Positions 8,921 to 18,268 of a DNA stretch of 64,000 nt are shown one piece after another. The position numbers and the translations under genes were made by a program. Each line of letters opens with the position of its first letter. Position 1 is the stretch's first letter. A model generated the notes under the pieces. It made no database searches. It was given only the letters and a program-made list of their open reading frames with translations, and was not told where the DNA came from. This stretch comes from Myxococcales bacterium (GTDB lineage: Bacteria; Myxococcota_A; Polyangia; Polyangiales; Ga0077539), in assembly GCA_013298625.1 (NCBI GenBank), contig JAAFIF010000041.1, positions 1 through 64,000 of the forward strand, in the 5' to 3' direction.

Positions 8921-9841
8921 GTGGCGCAAGACCCAGAAGAGACACGCATGACGCTGGTCGAGCACCTCGAAGAGCTGCGCTCTCGAGTGTTCAAAGCGCT
9001 GCTCGCCCTCGTCGCCAGCGTGATCGTCACGTGGAACTTCAAAGAAGTCCTGCTGCGCTTCATGCTCAAGCCCTTCGAGATCGCGACGTTCTGCTCGCGC
9101 ATCCCGAGCTGCACCACGCGCGACGTCCTCAACTGGACGCTGCGCCCGTCGGTGTTCTGGCGCGCGTACGAGTCCGCCGGCCGGCCGCGCGGAGCCACGC
9201 TGCACTTCGCCGCGCCCACCGACGCCTTCAGCGCGTACCTGAAGCTCGCCATCGTCGGAGGCCTGGTCTTCTCGGTGCCGGTGATCTTCTACCAGCTCTG
9301 GTCCTTCGTCGCGCCGGGACTCTATCCGCGTGAGAAAAAGCTGGTCCTTCCGTTCGTCTTCTTCTCGACGGTGTTCTTCATCGGCGGCGCGCTGTTCGGC
9401 TACTACCTGGTGTTTCCGATGGCGTACCAGTGGTTTCTCGGGTTCTCGGGGAGCCTCGCCGGCAGCACCGCGAACATCGAGCCCACCATCATGATGGAGG
9501 ACTACCTGAGCTTCACGACGCAGATGCTCGTGGCGTTCGGTTTCGTCTTCGAGGTCCCGCTGTTCATCTTCTTCCTCGCGCTCGCGGGGATCGTGACGTC
9601 CAAGCAGCTCTTCTCGTTCGGCCGGTACTTCACGGTGCTGGCGTTCATCATCGCCGCGATCCTGACGCCGACGACGGACATCTACTCGCAGGTGATGCTG
9701 GCGTTTCCGCTGGTCGTCCTCTACTTCCTCGCCGCCGCGCTCGCGTACGTGTTCGGCCCCAAAGAAGCCACGGGCTTTCGTCAGGGGCTGAAGAGCAAGA
9801 AGAGCAAGCCCGAGAGCCCGCCGCAGCAAGATCAGCAGTGA
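8921..9841 (+). CDS. tatC: Twin-arginine translocase subunit TatC
   Basis: 306 residues from a GTG. TatC is the polytopic subunit that binds the RR signal peptide. The cytoplasmic N-terminal MTLVEHLEELRSR motif (residues 10-22) and six membrane helices are visible, along with the YQLWSFVAPGLYPREK segment. It is longer than the usual 250 residues because the first periplasmic loop (about 45-105) is expanded and carries two Cys (FCSRIPSC). A Lys/Ser-rich cytoplasmic tail follows. It forms a pair with tatB. Confidence 0.95.
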   Translation: MAQDPEETRMTLVEHLEELRSRVFKALLALVASVIVTWNFKEVLLRFMLKPFEIATFCSRIPSCTTRDVLNWTLRPSVFWRAYESAGRPRGATLHFAAPTDAFSAYLKLAIVGGLVFSVPVIFYQLWSFVAPGLYPREKKLVLPFVFFSTVFFIGGALFGYYLVFPMAYQWFLGFSGSLAGSTANIEPTIMMEDYLSFTTQMLVAFGFVFEVPLFIFFLALAGIVTSKQLFSFGRYFTVLAFIIAAILTPTTDIYSQVMLAFPLVVLYFLAAALAYVFGPKEATGFRQGLKSKKSKPESPPQQDQQ

Positions 9842-9880
9842 GCGGCGCAGCAAACGAGCAGACCTGAGCGCGGCGCGCGC

Positions 9881-11008
9881 ATGGCCAAGAAGAGCAACAC
9901 CCCCTCCAACACCCTCGAGAGCGGTCAGCGCTGGGCGTACCCGCTCGGCGACGGTCGCTGGATCGCGCTGCAGATCACGGAGGCCACCGAGTCTGCCGTG
10001 ATCGCGCTGCCGTTCGACGAAGTGTTCGACAGCCTCCCCTCGCCCGCGCAGCTCGACGCCGCCCCCTGGCTGCGATGGAACATCGGCCCCGTCTACAGCG
10101 ACCGCCCCGCGCCTCGCGCCTTCGCTCGGTGCGCGCTGCGCGCCACAGAAGCGCCCACGCGGGCGACGCTGATCGACACCACTGCGATCCGCGACGACGC
10201 CGAGCTCGGCCCCGCTACGGTCCCTTCGGCCGACTCGTTTGCGACGATCAGCCTGCACGTGTGGCAGCACTGGCATCACCGCACGGTGACCGGCGCGTGG
10301 GGTCGGGCGGTGTTCGATCGGCCCCACCGCGAGCGCTGGCAAGGAGCGACCGGAGACGTCGCCGCGCGCATCGCTCAGCTGCGCGACGAGCCGCCGCCGA
10401 TCGTGCTCAGCGTAGGGGAGACCTCCCTCACCACCGTGGATCTCCGCGGCGTGTCGGCGCAGGCCATCGTGCTCGACGCGGGTCGTGGCTTTCGCGCGAC
10501 GGAAGTGATGCTCCCGGCGCACGTCCACACGCTCGCCGTGTGGGGACGACACGCGATTCGCCGCGTCCATTGCGCGCCCGAAGGACCGCCGCTCGAGGTC
10601 TCGCTCAGCGACGGTTACGGTGAGTTCATCGCCGGGCTCGAGTCGGTCCCGGTCGTCAATGTGACCTACGCGTCGAGCTACGGGCTTCGAACAGAGAGCA
10701 TCACGTCATGGAGCAACGCCGTCGAGATCAACGTCTGGACCGCGAAGCTCAGCTCGTTTAGCGATCCTGCGGCGCCGGTGATGTCTCGACTGCAGACGCT
10801 CACGCTCGGCGCGATGAACGAGCTGACCGCGAACAACCTCCCCACGCTCGCGCAGCTGCCCGCGCTGCGAACGGTGCACGTCGACAGCGCGTGCAAGTGC
10901 ATCAAGGACATTCGAGAGCGCTACAAGCCGCAGGCGAAGGTCGTGCGCTACGTGCAGTTTCCCCCGTCGCACAAGCCGCGAGAGCACCAGATGACGTCGA
11001 GCATCTGA
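9881..11008 (+). CDS. Hypothetical protein with LRR-like C-terminal region
   Basis: 375 residues, no signal peptide (MAKKSNTPSN start). I recognise no named domain. The first 110 residues contain a short beta-rich unit (GQRWAYPLGDGRWIALQI) like bacterial proteins that carry an immunity- or DUF-type domain. The last 170 residues have spaced hydrophobic strands of leucine-rich-repeat type (LQTLTLGAMNEL, LPALRTVHVD). It lies 39 bases after tatC on the same strand, but a functional link is not evident. Confidence 0.65.
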   Translation: MAKKSNTPSNTLESGQRWAYPLGDGRWIALQITEATESAVIALPFDEVFDSLPSPAQLDAAPWLRWNIGPVYSDRPAPRAFARCALRATEAPTRATLIDTTAIRDDAELGPATVPSADSFATISLHVWQHWHHRTVTGAWGRAVFDRPHRERWQGATGDVAARIAQLRDEPPPIVLSVGETSLTTVDLRGVSAQAIVLDAGRGFRATEVMLPAHVHTLAVWGRHAIRRVHCAPEGPPLEVSLSDGYGEFIAGLESVPVVNVTYASSYGLRTESITSWSNAVEINVWTAKLSSFSDPAAPVMSRLQTLTLGAMNELTANNLPTLAQLPALRTVHVDSACKCIKDIRERYKPQAKVVRYVQFPPSHKPREHQMTSSI

Positions 11009-11144
11009 GGGGGCACGGCTCGCAGGGACGCGCTTCGTTGAGGTTGAAGGCGCCCCGACGCGAAGGGGCCCCGATCGCACGGCGCTCAGCGTGGCTGACA
11101 AGCGCGACGAGCGCGTGTTGCACCGCGAGGGCAATGCGGTTCGA

Positions 11145-12698
11145 TCACAGGCCCGTCACGGTCTTCAGCCGAAAACCCACGGGGGTCGCGCTCACGACGC
11201 CGGTCGCTTCGCCGCGATCGTTTTCGCCCCAGCACACGAGGACGCGCTGCATGGTCCTGTCGAGGCCCACCACGCAGATCGAGTCGCCGACGCCGACGGT
11301 CTCGATCGTGCCGGGCTGGATGTCCATCGGCTGAATCAACGTCGGCGCAACTCCGGTCGTCATGGGTCCGCCGGGGACAATTCTCTGATTCGCCCCGTCC
11401 TGCACGCCCCAGCAATAGAGCGCGCGCGACCGCTGCTCGATCGCGCAGCACGTCCCCGCGCCGCAGCGCAGCTGATGCATCGGCGCGCCGGCTGGGCGCA
11501 GCCGCTCTGGCGACGATCGAGCCTCGAACGAGTTCGCCGCGCCGTAGCTTCCGCGGTTGCCCCAACACCACACCGATCCGTCCGCGCTCAGCGCGCAAAA
11601 CGCCTCGCTGAGCGCGGCGATCTCTGTCGCTTGAAACATGGGAACGAACGACGAGGCCGCGGCCGTCACCCGATTGTCATCCTGTGGATCAACGCGATTG
11701 ATCCCTCGCTGCCCAAAGTCATTCGCGCCCCAGCAGCGCACCAACCCACGCGCGGTCAGCGCGCACACCGTCGCAGCCGAGTACTGATCACCGATGCGCG
11801 AAGAGGCCACGGCGACTTGCGCATACGGCGCGCCCTCGTTGATCGAAAACACAGTGGGGCGCGCTTCAGACCCTGCGCACGCAGGCGTAGGGTCCTGACC
11901 GTCTCCGAGCGCGCCCTCGTTGTTGCAGCCCCAACAACGCACGCCGCGGTCGAGCGTGATGCCGCAGCGCACGCCGGAGGCGCTCGACTGCGCGAGTTCG
12001 AGCATCCCGGCCGTGTCGCCGAGCTCGAGCGGAGCCGCGACGCCGCTGGTGTCATCGGGGTCGCCGAAGGGGTGTCTTCCTCCGAGATAGCTCACCGATC
12101 GGTTCGCGCCGATGATGAACTCGTTGCTCAGCGAGTAGTTGGCCATGCCATACACGGGCTGACTCGACGCGAGCAGCTCCAGGCTCGGCGGCTCGGTGAC
12201 AGCTGAGCTGCGCGTCGGCCCGATCGCCCCGTTCGCAGCGGTGCCCCAGCAGCTCACCTTGTCTCGCACGCGCAGGCACATGTGATCGCGGCCTCCGTGC
12301 AGCGAGCGCTCTTCGGTGCACACGCGGTTGGCGCAGAGCTGCCCGGCGGGGCAACAAGCGCCGGCAAAATCACAGCGCGTTCGCAGCAGCGGACCACCAG
12401 CGTCCGCTCCGGCGTCCGGCGCGCACGTCGGGACCATCTCGTAGCCGAGCCGCACGACGAACGACCCATCGTCCGCTGCGTCCGCTGCATCTACAGAGGG
12501 AGCGACGTCGCTCGGCCCGCCATCGACCGCAGCGGCGTCTTCGTCTTGCGCGCGCTCGGCCACGACGTCGGACGCAGCATCACCAACGGCGCTGCCGTCG
12601 GCGAGCATCGGACGAGGGAGACGCACGCACCCCTCGGACACGGCGAGCCATCCGAGCGCGGCGATGCACAGGACGAAGCGACGAACACGAAGCGACAT
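11145..12698 (-). CDS. RCC1-repeat lipoprotein
   Basis: 517 residues. The signal peptide ends at a lipobox-like SEGC (Cys 24). An Asp/Ala-rich linker and a Cys-rich knot (CDFAGACCPAGQLCANRVC) follow. The rest is built from RCC1-type beta-propeller repeats, recognisable by recurring CWG motifs (at least six: SCWG, RCWGC, RCWG, WCWG, YCWG, VCWG). Such proteins are abundant and surface-exposed in myxobacteria; their role is unknown. It is divergent from the TPR protein at 12790, and the shared 91-base gap contains a perfect palindrome. Confidence 0.85.
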   Translation of the reverse strand: MSLRVRRFVLCIAALGWLAVSEGCVRLPRPMLADGSAVGDAASDVVAERAQDEDAAAVDGGPSDVAPSVDAADAADDGSFVVRLGYEMVPTCAPDAGADAGGPLLRTRCDFAGACCPAGQLCANRVCTEERSLHGGRDHMCLRVRDKVSCWGTAANGAIGPTRSSAVTEPPSLELLASSQPVYGMANYSLSNEFIIGANRSVSYLGGRHPFGDPDDTSGVAAPLELGDTAGMLELAQSSASGVRCGITLDRGVRCWGCNNEGALGDGQDPTPACAGSEARPTVFSINEGAPYAQVAVASSRIGDQYSAATVCALTARGLVRCWGANDFGQRGINRVDPQDDNRVTAAASSFVPMFQATEIAALSEAFCALSADGSVWCWGNRGSYGAANSFEARSSPERLRPAGAPMHQLRCGAGTCCAIEQRSRALYCWGVQDGANQRIVPGGPMTTGVAPTLIQPMDIQPGTIETVGVGDSICVVGLDRTMQRVLVCWGENDRGEATGVVSATPVGFRLKTVTGL

Positions 12699-12734
12699 CG
12701 AGCGATGATTGCACTACGGTTGCGCTGGGAGTTT

Positions 12735-12754
12735 CCATAGAGAAGTCTCTATGG
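12735..12754. promoter_or_regulatory. Perfect 9-bp inverted repeat between divergent genes
   Basis: CCATAGAGA-AG-TCTCTATGG is a perfect palindrome in the gap between two divergent genes (starts at 12698 and 12790). It is AT-rich for this genome. It may be an operator seen by a dimeric regulator, or an mRNA hairpin. No regulator gene is adjacent. Confidence 0.55.
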
Positions 12755-12789
12755 CGCGAGGCGCCGCGAGCGGCGACACTGCCTCGGTG

Positions 12790-13890
12790 ATGACTGCGCG
12801 AAGGGCTCTCTTCTCTTGCATCGCAGCGGTGGCCGCGAGCCTCGGCTCGACGAGCGCCTACGGACAAAGCGACGACAGCAACGGGCAGACGATCGTGCGT
12901 CGAGGGCTCATCGACGCGATGCAGAGCGCGTTTCAGAGCGGAGACTTCGCGCGGTGCATCGACATGGGCCAGCGCGCGGCGAGCATCCGCGAGAGCAGCT
13001 CGCTGCGCAGGGTCATCGGCGAGTGCCAGCTCTCGTCGCGCGAGTACACCGCGGCGCTCGCGAGCGGCGAAGAGTGCCTCGCGATGGCCCGACGCGACCC
13101 CGCGAGCCCCGCGCGAGAGACGATCATCACCGCGTGCCAGCGGATCTTGAGCGACGCGCAGCAGCACATCGCGCGCGTGACGGTGGTCGTGCCGACGGAC
13201 GCGCCAGAAGGGCTGCGCGTCACGCTCGCGGGCAGAGAGCTTCCGCGGCTAGCGTGGGGGGTTCCTGCGATCGTCAACGCCGAACGAGCGGTGGACGTGC
13301 GCGCAGAGGCGGCGGGCTACACCGCGTTTCGCGTGGAATTTTCGGTCGCTCCCGCCGCCACGCGAGAGATCCGCGTCGAGCTCACGCGCGAGCCCGCGCG
13401 GCCCACGGTCGAGCCGGACCCGACGGGCAACACCAGCACGACGCACACGAATTCAACTCCGGTGACGGTCACGCCCCCGACGCCCCGCGAACCGCCGCGG
13501 GTGGCTCCGCGGGTGGCGTCGGGTTTTCGAGCGACGCCGCTGTTCGTGAGCGGCGTGGTTACGGGCGCAGCGGGCGTGATCGCCGCCGCGACGGGGTGGG
13601 CCATCGCGCTCGCGACGGCCGGAGACTACGCGCGGCGGTGCAGCGTGGTGTCGACGAGCAGCGCGCTCGACGCGTGCGCGCGCGAGTACGACGGGGCGCA
13701 GTCGACGGCGACGGCGGGCGAGGTGACTGGATCGATCGGCCTGGGCCTCGTCGCGATCGGCGCAGGGCTGACGGTGGTGGGCGCGCTGCGCAGCGGGACG
13801 AGCGAGCAGCCTCGCGCAGAAGCCCGTTGGGTCGTCGCGCCGCTGCTCGCGCGCGAGGCGCGCGGGTTGAGCGTGGGTGTGCAGTGGTGA
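12790..13890 (+). CDS. Secreted TPR/PEGA-like protein with two C-terminal membrane helices
   Basis: 366 residues from ATG 12790. The signal peptide (about 1-25) ends near SAYGQ. Residues 40-130 form TPR-like helices (GDFARCIDMGQRA, SREYTAALASGEECLA). Then comes a beta-rich PEGA-like domain (ARVTVVVP through TREIRVEL), a Thr/Pro linker, and two hydrophobic helices flanking a Cys-containing loop. The frame is open further upstream, but the hydrophobic signal core begins here. The same layout recurs at 43328 and partly at 41044. Function unknown; scaffolding at the envelope is a guess. Confidence 0.75.
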   Translation: MTARRALFSCIAAVAASLGSTSAYGQSDDSNGQTIVRRGLIDAMQSAFQSGDFARCIDMGQRAASIRESSSLRRVIGECQLSSREYTAALASGEECLAMARRDPASPARETIITACQRILSDAQQHIARVTVVVPTDAPEGLRVTLAGRELPRLAWGVPAIVNAERAVDVRAEAAGYTAFRVEFSVAPAATREIRVELTREPARPTVEPDPTGNTSTTHTNSTPVTVTPPTPREPPRVAPRVASGFRATPLFVSGVVTGAAGVIAAATGWAIALATAGDYARRCSVVSTSSALDACAREYDGAQSTATAGEVTGSIGLGLVAIGAGLTVVGALRSGTSEQPRAEARWVVAPLLAREARGLSVGVQW

Positions 13891-14533
13891 CGGCGATGCA
13901 TCACTGCGTACGACGGTGAAGCGCGGGCGGCGCAGCGAGCGAGCAGCGCGCGTTCACCGCAGAGTGCGACGGTCACGCGCGAGCGACGCTGCCTGTGACC
14001 CAAGACGCTCGCGCACGCGTCGCGCACGGCGCTCAGCGCGCGCCCATTGGCTGGGACCCGGTGACCGTGAGCCCTGTGATTACCCGGTTACGAATCGAGT
14101 TGATTGGACTCGCTGCGTTTCTCGACTGCGCGTGCGGCGACTCCCTTCGCAGATTTCGGGACTGGCCTGATTTCGTCCCTCCTCCGTCCTCGCAGAGCCT
14201 CGGCCGTCGGCAAATCACGCGTAGTCCCGAGGCGCGATGGCTTCGCCACTGCGATGTGCTTCGGTCGTCGGCGCTCGCTCCGTCGTCAACGAAACGCAGC
14301 CATCATCCTCCCCACCTCGGCGCTTACCCGCTGCGCTCGTGCGCCGCCCCTCCTGCGTCGAAAACTTCTTCGACCGTTTCGAATCAGTCGGGGCGGTCGG
14401 CACCGGTCACTCGGGCAACGTTGCCCTCTCCGCCGCGCGCGGTCGTACTCGGTCCACGGCGTCGTACGCCCCACCGCTGCACACGCTGAGCGTGGTCGCG
14501 CGCTTCGCGCACCTTCCGACGCGAGGCTTCGAG
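13891..14533. other. Non-coding stretch, nothing recognised
   Basis: The gap between the TPR gene and the repeat array below. Frames on both strands are open here only because of the base composition. None has a convincing start, ribosome-binding site or domain. It contains local AT-richer patches (for example near 14080-14105) but no promoter I would defend and no RNA gene I recognise. Confidence 0.5.
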
Positions 14534-14770
14534 CGTCGCTTGCGGCGGGTTTGCCAACCCGCCGTGGAGCGCCCTGGGTCTTCACTGGGCTCTTGTTCTT
14601 CCGTCGCTCTTCGCGGGTTTGCCAACCCGCCGTAGCGCGAACCGGGTCTTCACTGGGTCGTTCGCTCTCCGCCTTCGCTCGTCGCTCGCGGCGGGTTTGC
14701 CCACTCGCCGTGGCGCGAAACGCGTGTCCGGCGAGCTCTTCTTCGCCCCATCGGCCCACCCGCCGTGGCG
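14534..14770. repeat. Tandem hairpin-forming repeat array, about 3.5 copies
   Basis: Units of about 70-75 bases recur. Each is centred on a hairpin: GGCGGGTTTGCCAACCCGCC at 14544-14563, its trimmed copy at 14613-14630, a decayed copy at 14690-14710, and half a copy at 14754-14765. Between hairpins a shared phrase (GGGTCTTCACTGGG) recurs at about 14576 and 14645. The array ends just before the stop of the NlpC/P60 gene (14815). It looks like a REP-type or structured intergenic repeat. The variable spacing and the decay argue against CRISPR. Confidence 0.7.
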
Positions 14771-14814
14771 AAGACTGCGTTGCCCCCAATCGATCCCCCA
14801 GTGACCGGCGTGGC

Positions 14815-15708
14815 TTAGTTGCGGCGGATCGCGACGTAGTCGCTGCTGAGAGACGAACGCGTGTTGCGGACGATGCCGTACGAGCAGCCGCGCGCTTCGT
14901 ACACGTCCATCGAGCCCCAGCCGTCGCCGCTGCGGTACCAAACGATGTGACCGGCGCTGCCGTTGTTGTACACGAGCGCGTCGCCAGCGCGGATGCTGCC
15001 GCGAGAGACCTGCGACCACTGGCCGCTGCCCGTCGAGTTGCGGAAGTTGTACGTGCTGTACGGGTGCGAATCGGTGCTGAGCGAGGTGTTGCTGCTCGGA
15101 ACCTGCCAGATCTTCGCGACGTAGCCCGAGCAATCAGCGCCGTACGAACCGCTGTGCGAGCAGCTGGGGCACGAGCCCGAGCACGAGCCGCGCGTCGAGG
15201 CCGAAGGGCCGTCCGCGAGCCAGCGACCGTGGCCCCACCAGTACGAGAAGCCTTCGCCCGACTCGGCGCGCGAGAGCTGGCCGGTGTAGCCAGGGCTCGT
15301 GCTGCCCGTCGATCCGCCGCCCGGAGGAGGCGTCGTCGTGCCGCCCGAGCTGCTCGCGCTCAGGTACGTGCCGTACGCCCAGCCCGTGGTTCCGTTGAAG
15401 CTCACGCGATACCAGCCGCTCTGCGGAACGCCGTCGGTCAACGTGACGCGCGAGCCCGAGGGCATCACGATCAACACGCGAAAGCCCGTTCCGGCGCCGC
15501 TGCGGAGGTTGAGCGACGAGGTCGTGCGCGCCGTCGTCCCCGCGGGAAACGTCGTCGAGATCGCGTCCGCGGTCTCGTCCGCGCCCGACATCTCCAGGTC
15601 CTCGACCGGCGCGAACTCGAGCCCGTCCTCCGCACAGCCCGCAAGGCCGGTCATCAAGGCCGTCGCAAACACGAGCACTGCACGCTTGGTCGAGGTCGAG
15701 AGCTTCAT
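14815..15708 (-). CDS. SH3b plus NlpC/P60-type lipoprotein (putative cell-wall hydrolase)
   Basis: 297 residues. Lipoprotein signal with lipobox LAGC (Cys 25). A bacterial SH3 domain lies at about residues 57-118 (SSLNLRSGAGTGFRV through GWAYGTYL). A Gly/Ser/Pro linker leads to a papain-fold domain. The presumed catalytic Cys is in GADCSGYVAKIW and the His in SAGHIVWY, as in NlpC/P60 endopeptidases that cut peptidoglycan stem peptides. Several Cys in the SCSGSCPSCSHSG loop are unusual. Minus-strand GGAG lies about 8 bases before the ATG. A sigma-54-like motif lies at 15750-15765. Confidence 0.85.
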   Translation of the reverse strand: MKLSTSTKRAVLVFATALMTGLAGCAEDGLEFAPVEDLEMSGADETADAISTTFPAGTTARTTSSLNLRSGAGTGFRVLIVMPSGSRVTLTDGVPQSGWYRVSFNGTTGWAYGTYLSASSSGGTTTPPPGGGSTGSTSPGYTGQLSRAESGEGFSYWWGHGRWLADGPSASTRGSCSGSCPSCSHSGSYGADCSGYVAKIWQVPSSNTSLSTDSHPYSTYNFRNSTGSGQWSQVSRGSIRAGDALVYNNGSAGHIVWYRSGDGWGSMDVYEARGCSYGIVRNTRSSLSSDYVAIRRN

Positions 15709-16015
15709 CTGGCGTTCTCCGTCCGATTCCGAGGTTCGCCAACAGACAATACAAGCTCGGTGCCAACGTCGATGGACTTCTTTTCGCCGTACGCTGGTGC
15801 GGGATCGTCAGCAGAAGTGTCCTACATCATCCGACGGCTGTGATTTCGTTCCATCAGTGAATTAGCAGGATATTTCACGCTCGCTGAGCGCGCTCATCTT
15901 CGTGCGCCAACGACTCTCTCGCTCGCTGCGAGAGGAACATCTCCCACCCATGCGGGCGCTTTCTCACCCGTTGCACAGCGCGTCGAAAGCATGGGCACCA
16001 TCGCGTCATCCGTTG
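15709..16015. other. Divergent intergenic region, nothing beyond a promoter candidate
   Basis: About 307 bases between the NlpC/P60 gene (minus) and the NHL-like gene (plus). It is clearly AT-richer around 15820-15890. Apart from the sigma-54-like motif at 15750-15765 I see no gene or structured RNA. If the plus-strand gene begins at 15902 instead of 16016, the gap is shorter. Confidence 0.5.
15750..15765 (-). promoter_or_regulatory. Sigma-54-like -24/-12 motif upstream of the NlpC/P60 gene
   Basis: Minus-strand TGGCACCGAGCTTGTA. The -24 half and the TTG of the -12 half match the sigma-54 consensus at the right spacing, but the invariant -12 GC reads GT. The predicted start would leave a leader of about 31 bases with a GGAG site. 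Weaker than the motifs near the cco cluster. Confidence 0.35.
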
Positions 16016-17185
16016 ATGTCCTCACCACGCTCTCGATCGATCGCTGTCGGTGGCGCTGTCATCGTCGTCGTCGCCCTCCTCTGGTGGGCCATGCGCTCGC
16101 AGCCGTTGCCCGCAGCGCGTACTGACAGCGATCCGTCGCGCGCTGGCGACCGCAACGGACGCGACCCCAACGCGCAGCCCCCCGAGAACAACGGCACTGG
16201 CATCAGCACCGACGCAGCGGCGCAGCCCGCGAGCAGCGACGACGCCAGCGCGCGACCTCGGCAAGGGCAAGTGATCGCCCGCGCGAGCTGGGGATCGGGC
16301 GCCGATCAGCTCGGCCACAACCGACCGCAAGAGGCCAACGCCGAAGCGCCCATGAGCCAGATCGTCGGGCCCGACGGGACCATTCACGTGCTCGATCAGG
16401 TCAACCGTCGCATCCAACGCTTCAGCCGCGACGGACGCTTGCTCGGAAGCACGCCCATCGGCCTGCTCGGCGCGCAAGACATCGCGCTGACCCGCAGCGG
16501 ATCGTACGTGGTGATGGACCGCCTCGCGGACCGCACCATCGCCATCGTCGGCCAAGACGGACGCGAGCAAGGACGGCTGCCCATCACTGGCGAGCATGTC
16601 GAGCGCACGGGCAACGTCACCGGGCTCTTCGTCGACGGCAACGACGTGCTGGTCGAGCGCGAGCACGGGCCGCTCGTGCGCGTCGGGGACGCCAATGGCG
16701 GGGACGCGCAGCGGAGAGAAGAGGTTCCGGGTCGGCCGACGCGCGACGGACGCGCGTGGATGACCGCAGGAATCACCGACCAAACCGAGGGAAGGCTCTA
16801 CATCAACGTCGTCGCCCGCCCCTCGCGCGAGCACATGTACACCCGCGAGCTGCGCGTCGCGATGGAGACCCGCGCCCTCGTCATGCTCGACTCGGACACG
16901 CGCGGAGTCATCTACCTCGGCGCCGTCGGGACGCCTCGCTCTGCCGCGGGCGCGCAGCCCATCGTCCCGAGCAGCGACGGCGGCGGCGCCGCGAGCAACG
17001 AGCGCGTCTTGCTCCTGTGCATCGACGGCGCGACGGGCAGACCCATCGGGCAGACCACCCTTCCGCCCAACACCAGCGCCGACGAGACCTTTCGAGAGTT
17101 CACCGTGCCCGACGAAGGTGGGGTCATCTACGCCGTGCGCGACGAGCAAGGCGTCGAGTACCGCCGCTACGACTGCAGACCCTGA
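16016..17185 (+). CDS. Membrane-anchored NHL/6-bladed-propeller-like protein
   Basis: 389 residues from ATG 16016. One N-terminal membrane helix (about residues 9-27, IAVGGAVIVVVALLWWAM) is followed by a disordered Asp/Asn/Pro-rich linker. Then come NHL-like repeats: GPDGTIHVLDQVNRRIQRFSRDG is the clearest, with DIALTRSGSYVVMDR and VTGLFVDGNDVLV after it. The C-terminus has a lone Cys. An upstream in-frame start (15902) would add a charged, non-signal extension, so 16016 is preferred. A binding or scaffold role is likely; no catalytic motif is visible. Confidence 0.7.
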   Translation: MSSPRSRSIAVGGAVIVVVALLWWAMRSQPLPAARTDSDPSRAGDRNGRDPNAQPPENNGTGISTDAAAQPASSDDASARPRQGQVIARASWGSGADQLGHNRPQEANAEAPMSQIVGPDGTIHVLDQVNRRIQRFSRDGRLLGSTPIGLLGAQDIALTRSGSYVVMDRLADRTIAIVGQDGREQGRLPITGEHVERTGNVTGLFVDGNDVLVEREHGPLVRVGDANGGDAQRREEVPGRPTRDGRAWMTAGITDQTEGRLYINVVARPSREHMYTRELRVAMETRALVMLDSDTRGVIYLGAVGTPRSAAGAQPIVPSSDGGGAASNERVLLLCIDGATGRPIGQTTLPPNTSADETFREFTVPDEGGVIYAVRDEQGVEYRRYDCRP

Positions 17186-17191
17186 GCGCGA

Positions 17192-18268
17192 TCAGCCGTC
17201 GAGCAGCACGACGCCCATCGCCGCAAACGCCTCGTACGGCGGCGGCTCGAGGTACTGCCGCAGCGGAAGAAACACCTCGGCGAACCCGCGCAACAACAGC
17301 CGCGCCGCCCAGTCGAGCATCCCGCGACGCGTGCGCGCCTCCATCTCGCTGATCGCGGCTTCGACCTCGAGCGCGCTCACGCCCTCGGCGAGCGCTCGCT
17401 CGGGGTCGCGCTGACATGCGTCGCGCAGCGCGGTCAACGCAGCGCGCGTGCGCACGTACTCGCTCTGCGGGCCGCCTACGTCTTTCAGCCAACGATCGGG
17501 CGCCATCGCCACGCCGGGACCGAACCCGCGCACCTCGCGCATCCACCGCCGCGCCGCGTCGACGAAGGGGCGCTCGGGCTCGTAGCCCATCTTCATCGGC
17601 GCGATCGAGCGGCGCAGCGCGATCCGCGCCTCGTGAAACTCGCACCGCGCGTACAAGCCCGCCGCGGCGCCGAGCCAGAACATGGGGCCGCGAAGCTGGT
17701 TGTCCGCTTCTTCAGCGAGCTCGACGAGCACCGACGACGAGCTCGCGTCGCCGCCGAAGTACAAGCGAAGAAGCGCGCTCCACAAGCGCGCGTCGATGTC
17801 TTCGGGGTCGAGCGCCAGCGCGGCCCGCGCGCTCTGCAGCGCGGCCATGAAGTGCCCCGCAGCGCACAGCGCCACGGCGAGCTCGCGCTCGATGAAGGCC
17901 ACTTGCGGCGCGAGGTCTCTCGCCGCGCACAGCGCCCACGCGGCTTCGTCCGCGTGCGAGAGCGGGTCGGCGTCGCGCAAGAGCACCACGCCCAACGCTA
18001 CGTACGGGCCCGCTTCGTCGGGGTGCTTCGCGATCGCCTCGCGCAAGCGGCGGATCGCGCTCTCGCTGTCGCCCGCGAGCGCGCGCGCGACGGCCGCGCC
18101 GACTTCGCCGCCCACGTCGCCGGTCTTCGCAGCGTCGTCGAAGGCGCGCGCGGCGCGAGAGAGGATGCCGGGGGCAGCGCCTTTGTTCCACGTGAGGCGG
18201 GCTTCTTCGAGGGCGATGACGCCGTACTCGAAGGGCGTCCCGAGCATCGGTCCGAACGACGGGCGCAT
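17192..18268 (-). CDS. TPR-like cytoplasmic protein of unknown function
   Basis: 358 residues without signal peptide. Helical repeats dominate. The clearest TPR units are GDSESAIRRLREAIAKHPDEAGPYVALGV and AAGHFMAALQSARAALALDPEDIDARLWSAL (about residues 66-170). The rest is helical without a named domain. Its ATG at 18268 abuts the stop codon (TAG, 18271-18269) of the gene upstream, so the two are almost certainly one operon. A protein-interaction role is inferred from the TPR units only. Confidence 0.7.
   Translation of the reverse strand: MRPSFGPMLGTPFEYGVIALEEARLTWNKGAAPGILSRAARAFDDAAKTGDVGGEVGAAVARALAGDSESAIRRLREAIAKHPDEAGPYVALGVVLLRDADPLSHADEAAWALCAARDLAPQVAFIERELAVALCAAGHFMAALQSARAALALDPEDIDARLWSALLRLYFGGDASSSSVLVELAEEADNQLRGPMFWLGAAAGLYARCEFHEARIALRRSIAPMKMGYEPERPFVDAARRWMREVRGFGPGVAMAPDRWLKDVGGPQSEYVRTRAALTALRDACQRDPERALAEGVSALEVEAAISEMEARTRRGMLDWAARLLLRGFAEVFLPLRQYLEPPPYEAFAAMGVVLLDG

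Noticed and set aside
14534..14770. CRISPR array
   Set aside because: Units are too long, few and decayed, the hairpin is the repeat itself, spacers are similar to each other, and no cas gene is present.
14104..15843. Plus-strand open frame of 579 codons
   Set aside because: It runs through the hairpin repeat array and antisense to the NlpC/P60 lipoprotein; no start site or domain supports it.
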